From a virus: DNA of 64,000 nt. The notes beneath the pieces are model-generated. The model was not told the origin of the DNA, did not search any database, and saw nothing but the letters and a program-made list of their open reading frames with translations. Of this stretch, positions 1 through 8,230 are shown one piece after another. The stretch covers positions 147,118 to 211,117 of the IMG/VR virus record IMGVR_UViG_3300009104_001827; one strand, written 5' to 3'. Made by a program: the position numbers and the translations under genes. Every line of letters begins with the position of its first letter. Position 1 is the stretch's first letter.

Positions 1-569
1 TCAATAGCGTAACACAAGCTGACGCAACAGACATTAGTTCTATCGATACTCGTGTCTCTAAAGAAACATCCCTAAGGGACTCAAAGGTTAAAAGCATTGA
101 CACTCGTGTTTCCACGGAAGTCTCAACCAGAGGAAAAAAAATCGACAGCCTCGATATTAGAGTTTCTCTTGAAACCTCTACCAGAGGAAAAAATATCGAC
201 AGCCTCGACACTAGAGTTTCTCTTGAAACCTCTAATCGTGGAGTGGCAATCAACAGCATCGACACAAGGGTGTCTTCAGACATCAAAAGTCTCGACGAGC
301 GCTTGACGGACGAAGAAAATACGACGAAGATTTTAGCGAATCAAGACGTAACGAACGGCGCTTCAAGCCAAGCAGTAAGCCTTGTCGGCCTTGGATTTGT
401 AGAAAATTCGGAACCAGTGGTCGTTGGAATGCTTCGAAGCACCGACTCCGACGATCCTATCGTTGCTTGCATGCTCTCAGGAGCCGCATCGCACTCAACT
501 GCAACATTCTTGTTCTCAGACGAGATTCCTTCCAATAATTATAAGTTAGACGTTATCCTAACAAGATAA
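1..569 (+). CDS. Tail-fibre-like protein, C-terminal part (5' end outside window)
   Basis: The reading frame is open from base 3 to the TAA at 567-569, so the gene enters from the left and its start is not seen. The visible part (about 188 residues) has five copies of an 18-residue unit with the core (S)IDTRVS, followed by a roughly 75-residue tip. Eighteen residues equals five turns of alpha-helix, so the repeats probably form a nearly straight trimeric coiled-coil shaft. The tip, from about base 420, resembles the last 45 residues of the next gene: both have a small hydrophobic core, a Cys-Met pair and end in a YxxDV(I/A)-type strand. The gene is 12 bases upstream of that related gene and was probably co-transcribed with it. 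Role as a tail or receptor-binding fibre is inferred from the architecture; the N-terminal virion attachment part is not visible. Confidence 0.75.
   Translation, partial: NSVTQADATDISSIDTRVSKETSLRDSKVKSIDTRVSTEVSTRGKKIDSLDIRVSLETSTRGKNIDSLDTRVSLETSNRGVAINSIDTRVSSDIKSLDERLTDEENTTKILANQDVTNGASSQAVSLVGLGFVENSEPVVVGMLRSTDSDDPIVACMLSGAASHSTATFLFSDEIPSNNYKLDVILTR
18..287 (+). repeat. Five 54-bp tandem repeats coding the fibre shaft
   Basis: The phrase coding (S)(I/L)D(T/I)RVS recurs at 42, 96, 150, 204 and 258, exactly 54 bases apart. The copies starting at 126 and 180 are nearly identical in DNA, which suggests recent duplication. The outer copies have diverged. Confidence 0.9.
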
Positions 570-581
570 CCTTAAGTTTCA

Positions 582-1859
582 ATGGCCAGTAAAATACTAG
601 CAGAGGAACTTCAGTCGGGCTCTTATAGCCTGAGTACTAACGAAAGTAACGGAGGGACAGATATAGGCGCTATCGAAGAATTCGACAGCACCTCAGCCTA
701 CTCCGCTAACGATAAAGTTAAATACCGCCCTAACGCCAGCACGGCATATTCCGTATACAAAATCAATTACGACATGCCCGCAGACAAGCTTCCCGCAAAT
801 GCGCCGGAGGCTGACGAATGGACCGGAGCTAACACCTATGACGCAGACTCGGCGTACTCCGCAGGAGACAAAGTCAACTACTTAGGAAGAGGCTATATGG
901 CTCACGCTGATCATGACGCAAGTAACCACAACATTTCGAACGCTGCCCACTGGGGGCTGGCGAGCGCAATGTTTACCAACATTACCTTGCGTATAGATGG
1001 GTTTAACGATGGAGATATTGCCGATACACGGACAGTTGAAAGTCTTAACGTTAGAATTGCGAATGAAGAATCAGCGGACGGCGTAGCCAAGGAGGTATTC
1101 TCCACAGAAGATGGCTTCGCAACAAATAAGACCAGCATCGACGTACGGGTTGCGCTCGAAAAGACCACTCGCGAAAGTGAGGTCAGCAGTACAGAGGACG
1201 ACATCGAAGCTGAGAAAACCGCTCGCGAAAGTGAGGTCAGCAGTACAGACGACGACGTCGAATCCGTCACGAGCAATCGTGGCAGCAAAGTGACCTCGGT
1301 CGATAACCGGTGGTCATCCGAAGTGTCAACATGGAATTCTTCCCTTTCTGAAGAAGAGGGTACAATGACGTACATCGAGGGCATTCCCTTGACTAAGCCT
1401 GACTCAAGCCCCAGCAATGGGACAACCTTAGGGTCTGGATCTGACGACTACTCAATCAACGCTGACGGGAACGTGGTTACTATCACCTATCCCTCCAGGA
1501 CCTTTGGGGTAGATCCAACCAGCCTTACCGCCTTCGATGATGAAGGAACTTACGTCAAAGGCGACCAGGTTTCCTACGACAGCAAGTCATGGCAGGCCCT
1601 AAGCGACCATGACGGATCACAAGGAACCACTCTCGATAACCCAGGCGACACCGCCGGGGAATGGGAAAACATCACCAATAAAACGGTTCCCGCCGCAGTT
1701 GCATCCTTAAGGATGACTGCCGCTGGGTTCGCCGCAGGTGCACCAATGCTTATGTGCATGGGGCAAGGAACCCCTACAGCGACACAGGCAAGCTTTGTTC
1801 TTTCGGCCGCGCCGGAAGAAGACAGCCACTACGTGATGGATGTAGCAGTTGCTATGTAA
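582..1859 (+). CDS. Tail-fibre-like protein with carbohydrate-binding-type modules
   Basis: 425 residues. The N-terminal third holds two modules of the type seen in chitin-binding (CBM5/12-like) domains, with the pattern AYSAxDKVxY followed by an aromatic and a polar loop (residues 35-60 and 88-125). The middle (about 175-260) has 18-residue coiled-coil-like repeats related to those of the preceding gene. A third CBM-like module with the pattern TYVKGDQVSY lies near residue 325. The last 45 residues resemble the tip of the upstream gene. The ATG at 582 follows the upstream stop by 12 bases, and a terminator follows at 1901. What is seen is the modules and repeats; glycan binding during adsorption is inferred. 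The same W/Y-GD-V pattern recurs in the giant protein at 38270-58039, so the fibre genes share a module pool. Confidence 0.75.
   Translation: MASKILAEELQSGSYSLSTNESNGGTDIGAIEEFDSTSAYSANDKVKYRPNASTAYSVYKINYDMPADKLPANAPEADEWTGANTYDADSAYSAGDKVNYLGRGYMAHADHDASNHNISNAAHWGLASAMFTNITLRIDGFNDGDIADTRTVESLNVRIANEESADGVAKEVFSTEDGFATNKTSIDVRVALEKTTRESEVSSTEDDIEAEKTARESEVSSTDDDVESVTSNRGSKVTSVDNRWSSEVSTWNSSLSEEEGTMTYIEGIPLTKPDSSPSNGTTLGSGSDDYSINADGNVVTITYPSRTFGVDPTSLTAFDDEGTYVKGDQVSYDSKSWQALSDHDGSQGTTLDNPGDTAGEWENITNKTVPAAVASLRMTAAGFAAGAPMLMCMGQGTPTATQASFVLSAAPEEDSHYVMDVAVAM
1161..1268 (+). repeat. Two 54-bp tandem repeats in the second fibre gene
   Basis: The stretch beginning cgcgaaagtgagg is repeated at 1170 and 1224 with only a few changes over 54 bases. 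The period is the same as in the array at 18-287, which supports common ancestry of the two fibre shafts. Confidence 0.85.
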
Positions 1860-1900
1860 TAGTCTCACTAATTAGAATATAATTAAATTCTAACATTTTT

Positions 1901-1925
1901 AGCCCCCCATTGGGGGGCTTTTTTT
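1901..1925 (+). terminator. Rho-independent terminator after the fibre genes
   Basis: An 8-bp GC-rich stem, AGCCCCCC (1901-1908) pairing with GGGGGGCT (1912-1919), has a 3-base loop and is followed by a run of seven Ts. It lies 41 bases after the stop of the 425-residue fibre gene and before the ATG at 1940. Confidence 0.92.
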
Positions 1926-1939
1926 GTGTAAACCCAACC

Positions 1940-2593
1940 ATGGGCATATTTGACATTTTCCGCAATTGGCAAAAAAATGAGCTCGGCCAGTTCTCCGAGA
2001 AGAAGGGACAAAAGAAAAAGAGCAAGAAATCCTCAAGCATAGACCCCGAAAAAGCAAAGATCATGCGAAAACTCAAACATAAATCGAAATACCTTGAGCT
2101 AGAATACGAGGAAGCGAAAGAGATTCTAGAGATCGCTAAAACCGAATTCTTTACAAGCATACAAGAGTATTGCCAAGCCAACCCCGAGGCAAAGAACCCT
2201 CTTTGTCCCGTCGAGCCCAACAAGAAAAAAGACAAAACAGACATGGATTTCCCCGACGAACTAAAAACAATCTATCGTGAAATAATTAAAGCGACACACC
2301 CAGACCACCACCAAGAGGGTGACGAAGAGGAGCTAACAGAAACATTGATTAGCGCAACACACGCAAAACAAGAAAACAAAATAGAAGACCTAATCAATAT
2401 ATCCTTCGACCTAGATATTGATATATCAAACATTAGCCTAGACCTTATAGAGGAAGTGGAAAAGGGTTTAAGAAAAAAAGAAATTAAAATAAAGAAAATG
2501 AGAAAAAATAATGCGGTAGTTTGGTATTATGCTCCGCCGGACCAACGGAAAATATTTATCGAACGCATTTGCCCCATTAAAAAAGAAGAATAA
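1940..2593 (+). CDS. J-domain-like (DnaJ-type) protein
   Basis: 217 residues from the ATG at 1940. A TTG 30 bases upstream is in frame but sits inside the terminator stem, so it was not used. The N-terminus is MGIFDIFRNW, followed by a Lys-rich segment and a long charged helix. Near residue 120 the sequence ATHPDHH contains the HPD tripeptide of J domains, preceded by the helix DELKTIYREIIK, which fits J-domain helix II. J domains stimulate Hsp70/DnaK ATPase, so the protein may recruit host DnaK to a phage assembly or replication step. The J domain sits after a long helix rather than at the N-terminus. The C-terminus is very Lys-rich. No good promoter was found between the terminator and the ATG, apart from a TATAAT at 1878-1883 lacking a -35 box. 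Confidence 0.65.
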   Translation: MGIFDIFRNWQKNELGQFSEKKGQKKKSKKSSSIDPEKAKIMRKLKHKSKYLELEYEEAKEILEIAKTEFFTSIQEYCQANPEAKNPLCPVEPNKKKDKTDMDFPDELKTIYREIIKATHPDHHQEGDEEELTETLISATHAKQENKIEDLINISFDLDIDISNISLDLIEEVEKGLRKKEIKIKKMRKNNAVVWYYAPPDQRKIFIERICPIKKEE

Positions 2594-2599
2594 TTTGCC

Positions 2600-2628
2600 T
2601 TGACATTTATTCCATTTAATGCTAGAAT
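2600..2628 (+). promoter_or_regulatory. Sigma70-type promoter for nrdB
   Basis: TTGACA (2600-2605), a 17-base spacer and TAGAAT (2623-2628). Only six bases separate the -10 box from the GTG start codon at 2635, so the expected transcription start is the start codon itself or within one or two bases of it. Confidence 0.85.
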
Positions 2629-2634
2629 CAACGC

Positions 2635-3648
2635 GTGAATGACAAAACAGGAGAACTTTTAAGCGACAATATCGCTGGAGTGAACAGGATCTTGCCCCAT
2701 AAACACAAGTACGCCTGGGATCTCTTTATAACTAGCTGCGCCAACAACTGGATGCCTACAGAAATATCCATGCAGGGCGACATACAACAATGGAAAAATG
2801 ACGAAATCACAGAAGATGAAAAACTCCTCGTCAAGAGGTGCCTCGGATTTTTTGCTGGAAGCGAGTCTTTGGTTGGGAATAACCTGCTGCTTTCTGCTTT
2901 CAGATTTGTTACGGACGCTGAGTGTCGCCAGTATATTTTGCGCCAGGCTTTCGAGGAAAGCCTTCACAACCTTACTGTCGTTTATATATGCGACAGCCTG
3001 GACCTGGACATTGAAGAGGTTTTTACTGCCTACGAAACAATCCCAAGCATTAAAGCAAAGGACGATTTCCTCCTAGAAATTACAACCGACATCACAAGGC
3101 AGGAACTTAACTACAAAACAAAAGAAGGCAAACAGGAAATACTCAGAAACCTTCTTACTTATTATATAATTTGCGAAGGAACCTTCTTTTTTAGCGGATT
3201 TGCCATGATGCTCGCACTAGGCAGGCAAAATAAACTCCAGGGGATATCCGATCAAATAAAATATACTCTAAGGGACGAAAGTTCCCATATTGCGTTTGGT
3301 GTTTATTTAATAAACACAATCATAGAGCAGAATCCCGGAATCTGGACTAAGGCAATACAAGAGGAATTCGTAGACCACATGAAAAAGGCTGTGGACCTGG
3401 AGATTGCATATGCTCACGACGTATTGCCTACGGGCATTTTGGGTCTCAACGCAGAAATGTTCATTGACTACATGCATTACATAGGCAATCGGCGACTGGA
3501 AGCTATCGGCTTAGACTATCGGTTTCCCGGAGACAAGAACCCATTCCCCTGGCTAGGAGAGGTAGTAGACGTGCAGGCTATGGGCAATTTCTTCGAAAGA
3601 AGGGTCAGAGAATACCAGCAGGCAGGAACGCTTGAAGATGATTTTTAG
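2635..3648 (+). CDS. nrdB: Ribonucleotide reductase class I beta subunit, class Ic-like
   Basis: 337 residues, GTG start. It supplies the radical-generating metallocofactor subunit for reduction of ribonucleotides to dNTPs. Visible metal ligands are E77 (in GSESLVGNN), E108 and H111 (in EESLH), E181 (in CEGTFF), and E215 and H218 (in RDESSH). Two features are unlike standard NrdB. The first ligand is Glu instead of Asp. The residue four after H111, where the radical Tyr sits in E. coli NrdB (Y122), is Val115. Both changes recall the Chlamydia class Ic enzymes, which use a Mn/Fe centre instead of a tyrosyl radical; those carry Phe at that site, so Val is unusual even there. The C-terminal tail has the Tyr and acidic-Phe end typical of R2 proteins. 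The alpha subunit (nrdA) is not in the window. The upstream promoter implies a leaderless message. Confidence 0.93.
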   Translation: MNDKTGELLSDNIAGVNRILPHKHKYAWDLFITSCANNWMPTEISMQGDIQQWKNDEITEDEKLLVKRCLGFFAGSESLVGNNLLLSAFRFVTDAECRQYILRQAFEESLHNLTVVYICDSLDLDIEEVFTAYETIPSIKAKDDFLLEITTDITRQELNYKTKEGKQEILRNLLTYYIICEGTFFFSGFAMMLALGRQNKLQGISDQIKYTLRDESSHIAFGVYLINTIIEQNPGIWTKAIQEEFVDHMKKAVDLEIAYAHDVLPTGILGLNAEMFIDYMHYIGNRRLEAIGLDYRFPGDKNPFPWLGEVVDVQAMGNFFERRVREYQQAGTLEDDF

Positions 3649-3680
3649 TTAGACAAAAAAGGCATCAAGGTGTATATAAC
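3649..3680 (+). promoter_or_regulatory. Probable promoter (good -10, weak -35)
   Basis: TATATA (3673-3678) overlapping TATAAC (3675-3680), with a poor upstream match TTAGAC at 3649. The -10 ends seven bases before the ATG at 3688, the same tight geometry as the nrdB and 6143 promoters. Confidence 0.4.
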
Positions 3681-3687
3681 ATACATC

Positions 3688-4146
3688 ATGAGTCACATAG
3701 ATTACCCCAATAATAACAACCCCAACAATTCGCCCGCGCCCAATTACTCAAGCCAATCGGCGTTTGTTCCCGGGCTTGCTAAAGGTGACAGGGGTTACTA
3801 CGGTAACGATAATGGAGGGGCTTATTCAAACTCAAACAGCGCAATAGCTCTTTTTGCGGCCGTGCAAAACCTAACCGCTGGAGATCACTCCCCCCCAGGA
3901 AGCAAATTAAACGAATGGTTGGACGTCACGAATTCCGACACATGGGCCGACATTGGGATTGCGCCCCCAGCCAACTGGAGAGAGGTTACCCCTACGTATA
4001 GCCATACAACAAACTACCCCCCGGCGACATTAGTTCAGTACGTTGAGTCCAGAGGCAAAACTGGATGGTTCGATAGGGACGAAAACGGAAACCTAGTTAC
4101 TAGACTTCTTAAAAACAAGCCCGCAAACTCAAACTTAAAAATATGA
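3688..4146 (+). CDS. Asn/Pro-rich protein of unknown function, possibly structural
   Basis: 152 residues from the ATG at 3688; an in-frame upstream start at 3670 overlaps the -10 box and is less likely. The N-terminal 40 residues are low-complexity Asn, Pro, Ser and Tyr. The C-terminal part has the segment NYPPATLVQYVESRG followed by GWFDRDENGN. This loosely resembles the Y..G..V.Y modules in the fibre genes and giant adhesin of this window. No family was recognised. Its stop overlaps the next start by four bases, so it is translationally coupled to the coiled-coil membrane protein. A virion surface role is a guess from composition. Confidence 0.7.
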   Translation: MSHIDYPNNNNPNNSPAPNYSSQSAFVPGLAKGDRGYYGNDNGGAYSNSNSAIALFAAVQNLTAGDHSPPGSKLNEWLDVTNSDTWADIGIAPPANWREVTPTYSHTTNYPPATLVQYVESRGKTGWFDRDENGNLVTRLLKNKPANSNLKI

Positions 4147-6116
4147 TTTTTTCATTTGGATATTTAATTTCAGCGCTAGCAATTTCCGGAATTGCTGCAT
4201 ATTTCAGCGTTGTTGGGCTGGCAACCATTTTTCCCGGGGCAATCGGAGCTGTCATAATCATGGGGGGAGTACTTGAAATAGGAAAAATCATAACGGCCAT
4301 CTGGTTACATAGAAACTGGAAGACAGCACCACTTCTAATTAGAAGCTACCTTTGTTTTGCGGTATTTACGCTCATGGGAATTACTAGTATGGGAATCTTT
4401 GGTTTTCTCTCTAAGGCCCACATAGAGCACCAGGTTACAACCGAAAAGACCCAGGCCCTCGCAGCCCAAGTAGAAAATAAAATATCACGAGAGAAAGACT
4501 ACATAGCCAGGCAAAAAGAATATATTGAAAACCTTGAGTCCAGAACAAGCGAGAGCGCCTCTGACATTCGCATCGACATTGATCAAGAAAACGCCAGAAT
4601 TGCAGACATCACCGAGCAAATGAATAAGGATATAGCATTCGAACAGGGAAGGATTGATGCCGCGAACAAAAAGATTGCAGAGATGAAAGCTGAACTTGCA
4701 GAGCTAGAAGATAAGGCCGGAGGACTATTCAGCAATAAAAAGAAAAAAGTAGAAGAACTCAAGGCCCTCCAAAAGGAGCCACTAGAAAGTCTGGCCTCAG
4801 AGATAGCGACATACAATAAAAACATCACAGATTTTAGATCCGAAGCCCAAGCGGCTATAAAGAAAATCGAAGATAAAAAAGACGCCTTCAGACAAAAAAC
4901 CGAAGTAAAAGGCGAAAGCTTGGCGCCGGAAATAGAAGAGCACAGTAGAAATATAGCGGCAGCATATAATAAAATAGATGACCTTGAAAAGGAAAAGTTC
5001 AATTATCAAGATAACGCAAAAAATCTCGAGGCAGAGGTTGGTCCCGTTAAATACGTCGCAGAACTAATTGCTGACCTTACGGGAGTTGAATTCGATATAT
5101 CCCAGGCAGTCAGAATAGTCATTGTTATCTTAATTTTTGTCTTTGATCCGCTAGCTATCCTCCTGGTTATCGCTGCCAACATCAGTATAGCCAAGCATTT
5201 TCCGCAACATACTAAAGAACTTAAATCCCTTCAGTCTGAAGTCGACAAGCTAGATTCCCTAAAGCTGGAACTCAACGAAAAGAATGACGAAATCACAAAA
5301 GAAAAAGAACGTCTAGCGTCGGAAGAACACGCGCTTTCTAAAGAGGAAAAAAGAATAGAGAAAGACCTCTGCATGGCGGGAGAAGTTCTCTTGGCGCTTA
5401 AAACAGACATTGACAACCAAACGCAAAAAAAAGAAGACATAAACAAGGATATCCTTGCTGCAAAAAACTCCCTCAAGGAACTTAAGTCTAACGCCGATAA
5501 AGCCAAATCAGACCTTTCCCAGCAGGAGCAGGAAATAAAGGCCAAGTCCAAGGCTATGGCAAACAAAACTCAAAAATTAAAAGAAGACAAAGCCGCCGCC
5601 ATTAAGGCTGAGGCAAAAATTAACGCCATTACAGCGAGCACAGAATCCCAGCAGAAAGAATACCAGTCCAAGATAGACGGACTGCAAGAAACAATCGATG
5701 AGCTCATGGCAAGCAAACTCAACATAAAAGAAGAAAAGCTTCAACTAGAAAAAGAGCGCGACGCAATCAAGGCAGACATAAAGATTCAACGAGACCTAAT
5801 TTCCTCACTAGAGAAAACCTATAAAAAGGCATCCAAGACAGGAGGGATTAAAGACGCTTTCTCTAACTACGACCTCTATGAAGTCGTCACAAACATGGAA
5901 GACGGCAACAAATTACTATCGATCAAAGACTCAAGGGAGCGCGTACATCAGTTCATTATCCCCACCATGTATGCAAAGGTAACGCACGAATACTTCCATC
6001 GCGTGGTAGAGTCGCTAGAATCAATTTTGGACCCCGACGATCTACCACACGAATACGCAATAGAGATTGCAAAATACATTAGAGGCCCACGCCCGAAATA
6101 TAAATGCTTGACTTAA
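4143..6116 (+). CDS. Membrane-anchored coiled-coil protein
   Basis: 657 residues with an unusual layout. Three or four hydrophobic segments lie within the first 95 residues, then a long charged coiled coil (about 100-305), then one or two further membrane segments (about 320-350, containing DPLAILLVIAANI). A second long coiled coil spans about 360-575, and a small globular C-terminus follows. The two coiled-coil arms should lie on the same side if the first cluster has an even number of crossings. Similar 'coil-containing' membrane proteins occur in other large phages with no known job. It could organise replication or lysis complexes at the inner membrane, but nothing here decides it. The ATGA overlap ties it to the upstream gene. 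The -35 box of the next promoter overlaps its last codons. Confidence 0.8.
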   Translation: MIFSFGYLISALAISGIAAYFSVVGLATIFPGAIGAVIIMGGVLEIGKIITAIWLHRNWKTAPLLIRSYLCFAVFTLMGITSMGIFGFLSKAHIEHQVTTEKTQALAAQVENKISREKDYIARQKEYIENLESRTSESASDIRIDIDQENARIADITEQMNKDIAFEQGRIDAANKKIAEMKAELAELEDKAGGLFSNKKKKVEELKALQKEPLESLASEIATYNKNITDFRSEAQAAIKKIEDKKDAFRQKTEVKGESLAPEIEEHSRNIAAAYNKIDDLEKEKFNYQDNAKNLEAEVGPVKYVAELIADLTGVEFDISQAVRIVIVILIFVFDPLAILLVIAANISIAKHFPQHTKELKSLQSEVDKLDSLKLELNEKNDEITKEKERLASEEHALSKEEKRIEKDLCMAGEVLLALKTDIDNQTQKKEDINKDILAAKNSLKELKSNADKAKSDLSQQEQEIKAKSKAMANKTQKLKEDKAAAIKAEAKINAITASTESQQKEYQSKIDGLQETIDELMASKLNIKEEKLQLEKERDAIKADIKIQRDLISSLEKTYKKASKTGGIKDAFSNYDLYEVVTNMEDGNKLLSIKDSRERVHQFIIPTMYAKVTHEYFHRVVESLESILDPDDLPHEYAIEIAKYIRGPRPKYKCLT

Positions 6117-6136
6117 TTTAAAAAATAAGCTAAACT
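6108..6136 (+). promoter_or_regulatory. Sigma70-type promoter for the recombination/replication operon
   Basis: TTGACT (6108-6113), a 17-base spacer and TAAACT (6131-6136). The GTG start codon at 6143 begins after six bases, which predicts a leaderless transcript. The -35 box overlaps the stop of the preceding gene. Confidence 0.8.
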
Positions 6137-6142
6137 ATAACG

Positions 6143-6472
6143 GTGAATAAAAAGAAGGTTCTAGAGAGGCTATTACCAAAATCAAGCCTCACTTCTCGCG
6201 GAGACTACTTCAAGCAATACGCAATCTTTAACTCTCTATTTAAAAAATACAACAATGAGAGGTTTTGGTCTGTGGTAAATTTCGGAGATAAACTAACAAG
6301 TCTTTATTTTTTCAAAACCCCATTCGGAGGAGAACTTCTCTTAAAAAAATACCAAGAGTTCTGCTATAGGCCCAAGGGCAAGGATCAAAAGTATTCCCTT
6401 GGAAAAAAATCCGGCAAAGATGTTTCAATCCCAATAGTCAACAAAACAACCCGAAAGTTTCTTAATGAGTAA
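6143..6472 (+). CDS. Small basic protein of unknown function
   Basis: 109 residues, GTG start seven bases after a -10 box. Rich in Lys, Tyr and Phe (pI clearly basic), with no recognised motif or membrane segment. It is the first gene of the operon that continues with the UvsX-like recombinase, whose start overlaps its last eight bases. That position and basic charge would suit a DNA-binding accessory of recombination or replication, such as a loader or single-strand-binding factor. This is inference only. Confidence 0.7.
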   Translation: MNKKKVLERLLPKSSLTSRGDYFKQYAIFNSLFKKYNNERFWSVVNFGDKLTSLYFFKTPFGGELLLKKYQEFCYRPKGKDQKYSLGKKSGKDVSIPIVNKTTRKFLNE

Positions 6473-7562
6473 AGTAACCGCACTAAACCAGATACAATCG
6501 TTTCTGGACGATAAAAATAATAAAAAATACCACTTCAACAACTTTGAAGAATTGGACTACAAAATTCCATCTGGAAGCCTAAACCTAGATATAGCACTGG
6601 GAGGAGGGCTAACGTCTGGCGCACATAGGTTTACAGGAGTTAATGAGGGAGGAAAAACAAGCTGCGCACTCTCCTTCGCAAGGAACTTCCAGAACTTATT
6701 TGAAAAAGACGGAATGGTAATCGTGATTAAAAGCGAGGGCCGCCTAAGTAAAAGCCTACTAGATCGCAGCGGCATAGACACATCTCCCTCGAAATTTTTT
6801 GTATTAGACTGCAATATATTTGAAAAAGTATTTGAACTTATACGGGACCTAGTTTACAATAACGAAGAAAATAAGAGGTATATGTTTATAGTGGACAGCG
6901 TTGATGCCCTTTGTAGGATTAACGATATAGATAAATCTTTCGATGAGCCAGAACAGGTCGCCGGAGGAGCTCTTATTACTTCGGTCTTTCTAAAAAAAAT
7001 GGTACTCCCAATAAGTAAAATGGGGCATACCCTAATCCTTACTTCTCAAGTAAGAGTGGAGGTTTCAACCAATCCTTACGCATCAAGGGGAGGGCCAAAG
7101 GTTAAACAGGCGGGCGGAAACGCGATCAAACATTATGCTAATTTTATTCTTGAATTCGAAGAAAGATACAATTCAGATATAATGTTCACAAACCCCTCTG
7201 CATCAAAACTAGAAGACAAAGGGGACCCAATAGGTCATTATTGCAAGATTCGATTTCGCAAAAGCGTTAATGAAAAAACTGGGGCTCAAGTTAGGTATCC
7301 CATTAAATATGGAAGAACGGACGGAAACTCTGTCTGGAAGGAAAGGGAAATCGCAGACATGATGTTTGTTTTTCAAATGGCAATAAAGAAAGGCGCATGG
7401 ATATCCTTCTCAGAGGACCTCGTAAAAGAACTTGAGTTAAATGAAATTGAACACGAAGCCAAATTCCAAGGTGAACAAAAGTTCTTACAATACCTTGAAT
7501 CCAATGAAAAGCTTTGTGATTTCCTCTACGAAGAGTTCAAGAAATTTAGCAATGCGATTTAA
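6465..7562 (+). CDS. uvsX: RecA/UvsX-family recombinase
   Basis: 365 residues. The Walker A motif GVNEGGKTS lies at about 58-66, matching the RecA/UvsX G-P/V-x-x-x-GKTS pattern. Walker B is MFIVDSVDAL at about 140-149. The segment LTSQVRVEV (about 190) corresponds to the RecA motif around the conserved Gln that couples ATP to DNA binding. The fold region ends near 250 and is followed by a charged C-terminus. It should form filaments on single-stranded DNA and drive strand exchange in recombination-dependent replication and repair, as T4 UvsX does. The gene overlaps both neighbours by a few bases, in one operon with an endonuclease, DnaB, primase and a RecB-like nuclease. Confidence 0.88.
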   Translation: MSKVTALNQIQSFLDDKNNKKYHFNNFEELDYKIPSGSLNLDIALGGGLTSGAHRFTGVNEGGKTSCALSFARNFQNLFEKDGMVIVIKSEGRLSKSLLDRSGIDTSPSKFFVLDCNIFEKVFELIRDLVYNNEENKRYMFIVDSVDALCRINDIDKSFDEPEQVAGGALITSVFLKKMVLPISKMGHTLILTSQVRVEVSTNPYASRGGPKVKQAGGNAIKHYANFILEFEERYNSDIMFTNPSASKLEDKGDPIGHYCKIRFRKSVNEKTGAQVRYPIKYGRTDGNSVWKEREIADMMFVFQMAIKKGAWISFSEDLVKELELNEIEHEAKFQGEQKFLQYLESNEKLCDFLYEEFKKFSNAI

Positions 7563-7959
7563 AACCATCCAAGGGTCTCTTAAAAGGCTATCCAAGCCTC
7601 ACAAATACATAATTGACTGGGAAAAAGAAAGCAGAAGCAAACTACAATTCCAAGTCAAACAATTACTGAAGAAACACTGGAAGTCTCATGTGGTTTTCGA
7701 AGAATTTCCAGTCGCAGGAACCAAAATGTCCCTCGACTTTTATAATGCAAACAAGAAAATAGCGATAGAGGTCCAGGGGAAACAACACACAAATTACACC
7801 CCTCACTTCCACGGCGGCAACCAAGCAAACTTCCTATCCCAAAAGAGAAGGGATTATCATAAAAAAATCTTTTGCGAAAAAAACGAAATTAAACTTATTG
7901 AGATACATGAAGGAGAAGATATTGGGGAAAAACTTATCAAAAGTGTATTATATAAATAA
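7552..7959 (+). CDS. PD-(D/E)XK-type endonuclease, DUF559/Vsr-like
   Basis: 135 residues from the ATG at 7552, which overlaps the uvsX stop; a longer frame open from 7441 runs inside uvsX and is unlikely to be used. The core motif is SLDFYNANKKIAIEVQGKQH: an Asp, then E-x-Q-G-x-Q-H about ten residues later. This is the metal-binding centre of small restriction-endonuclease-fold nucleases such as DUF559 and Vsr. A Lys-rich helix follows, then a final strand with IKLIEIHEGED. Position after uvsX suggests a role in recombination or repair, for example cutting branched or nicked intermediates. Substrate is not determinable from sequence. Confidence 0.72.
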   Translation: MRFKTIQGSLKRLSKPHKYIIDWEKESRSKLQFQVKQLLKKHWKSHVVFEEFPVAGTKMSLDFYNANKKIAIEVQGKQHTNYTPHFHGGNQANFLSQKRRDYHKKIFCEKNEIKLIEIHEGEDIGEKLIKSVLYK

Positions 7960-8225
7960 TGAGCAACGAGGATTTAAACCCTAACGCACTACCCGAATTC
8001 CAAATGCCAAGGAATTTATTAAATCAAATCTATGAATTCACAGGCTCCACGGAGCAAAACAAAGGATTCATTCTTGGCTTTGTGGACCAAACAGGATCTC
8101 CTCAGATAATCTCACATGCATCTTCGCCTATTATTGAAATGGGAATCAGGAAGGCTGTCGAAGAATATTTATCTGAGTTTGGCGGCATAGTTTTGCCGGG
8201 AGTGGACCCAGAAGAGCAAGAGTAA
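7959..8225 (+). CDS. Small acidic protein of unknown function
   Basis: 88 residues, start codon overlapping the previous stop (TAATG). Acidic, with no recognised motif, membrane segment or cysteines. It ends just before the promoter of the helicase gene, so it closes the uvsX operon. The tight coupling and intact frame support it as a real gene; the function is unknown. Confidence 0.65.
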   Translation: MSNEDLNPNALPEFQMPRNLLNQIYEFTGSTEQNKGFILGFVDQTGSPQIISHASSPIIEMGIRKAVEEYLSEFGGIVLPGVDPEEQE

Positions 8226-8230
8226 AAATC

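Noticed and set aside
18-287. Evenly spaced 54-bp repeats that could suggest a CRISPR array
   Set aside because: Repeats are contiguous, stay in frame and encode a regular protein motif; there are no unique spacers.
911-1417. Open frame of 168 residues on the minus strand opposite the second fibre gene
   Set aside because: Ser/Leu/Val-rich reverse shadow of a repetitive coding region; no start signals and no recognisable domain.
1878-1883. Perfect TATAAT between the fibre gene and the J-domain gene
   Set aside because: No -35 box at the right distance, and the predicted transcript would run straight into the terminator at 1901-1925.
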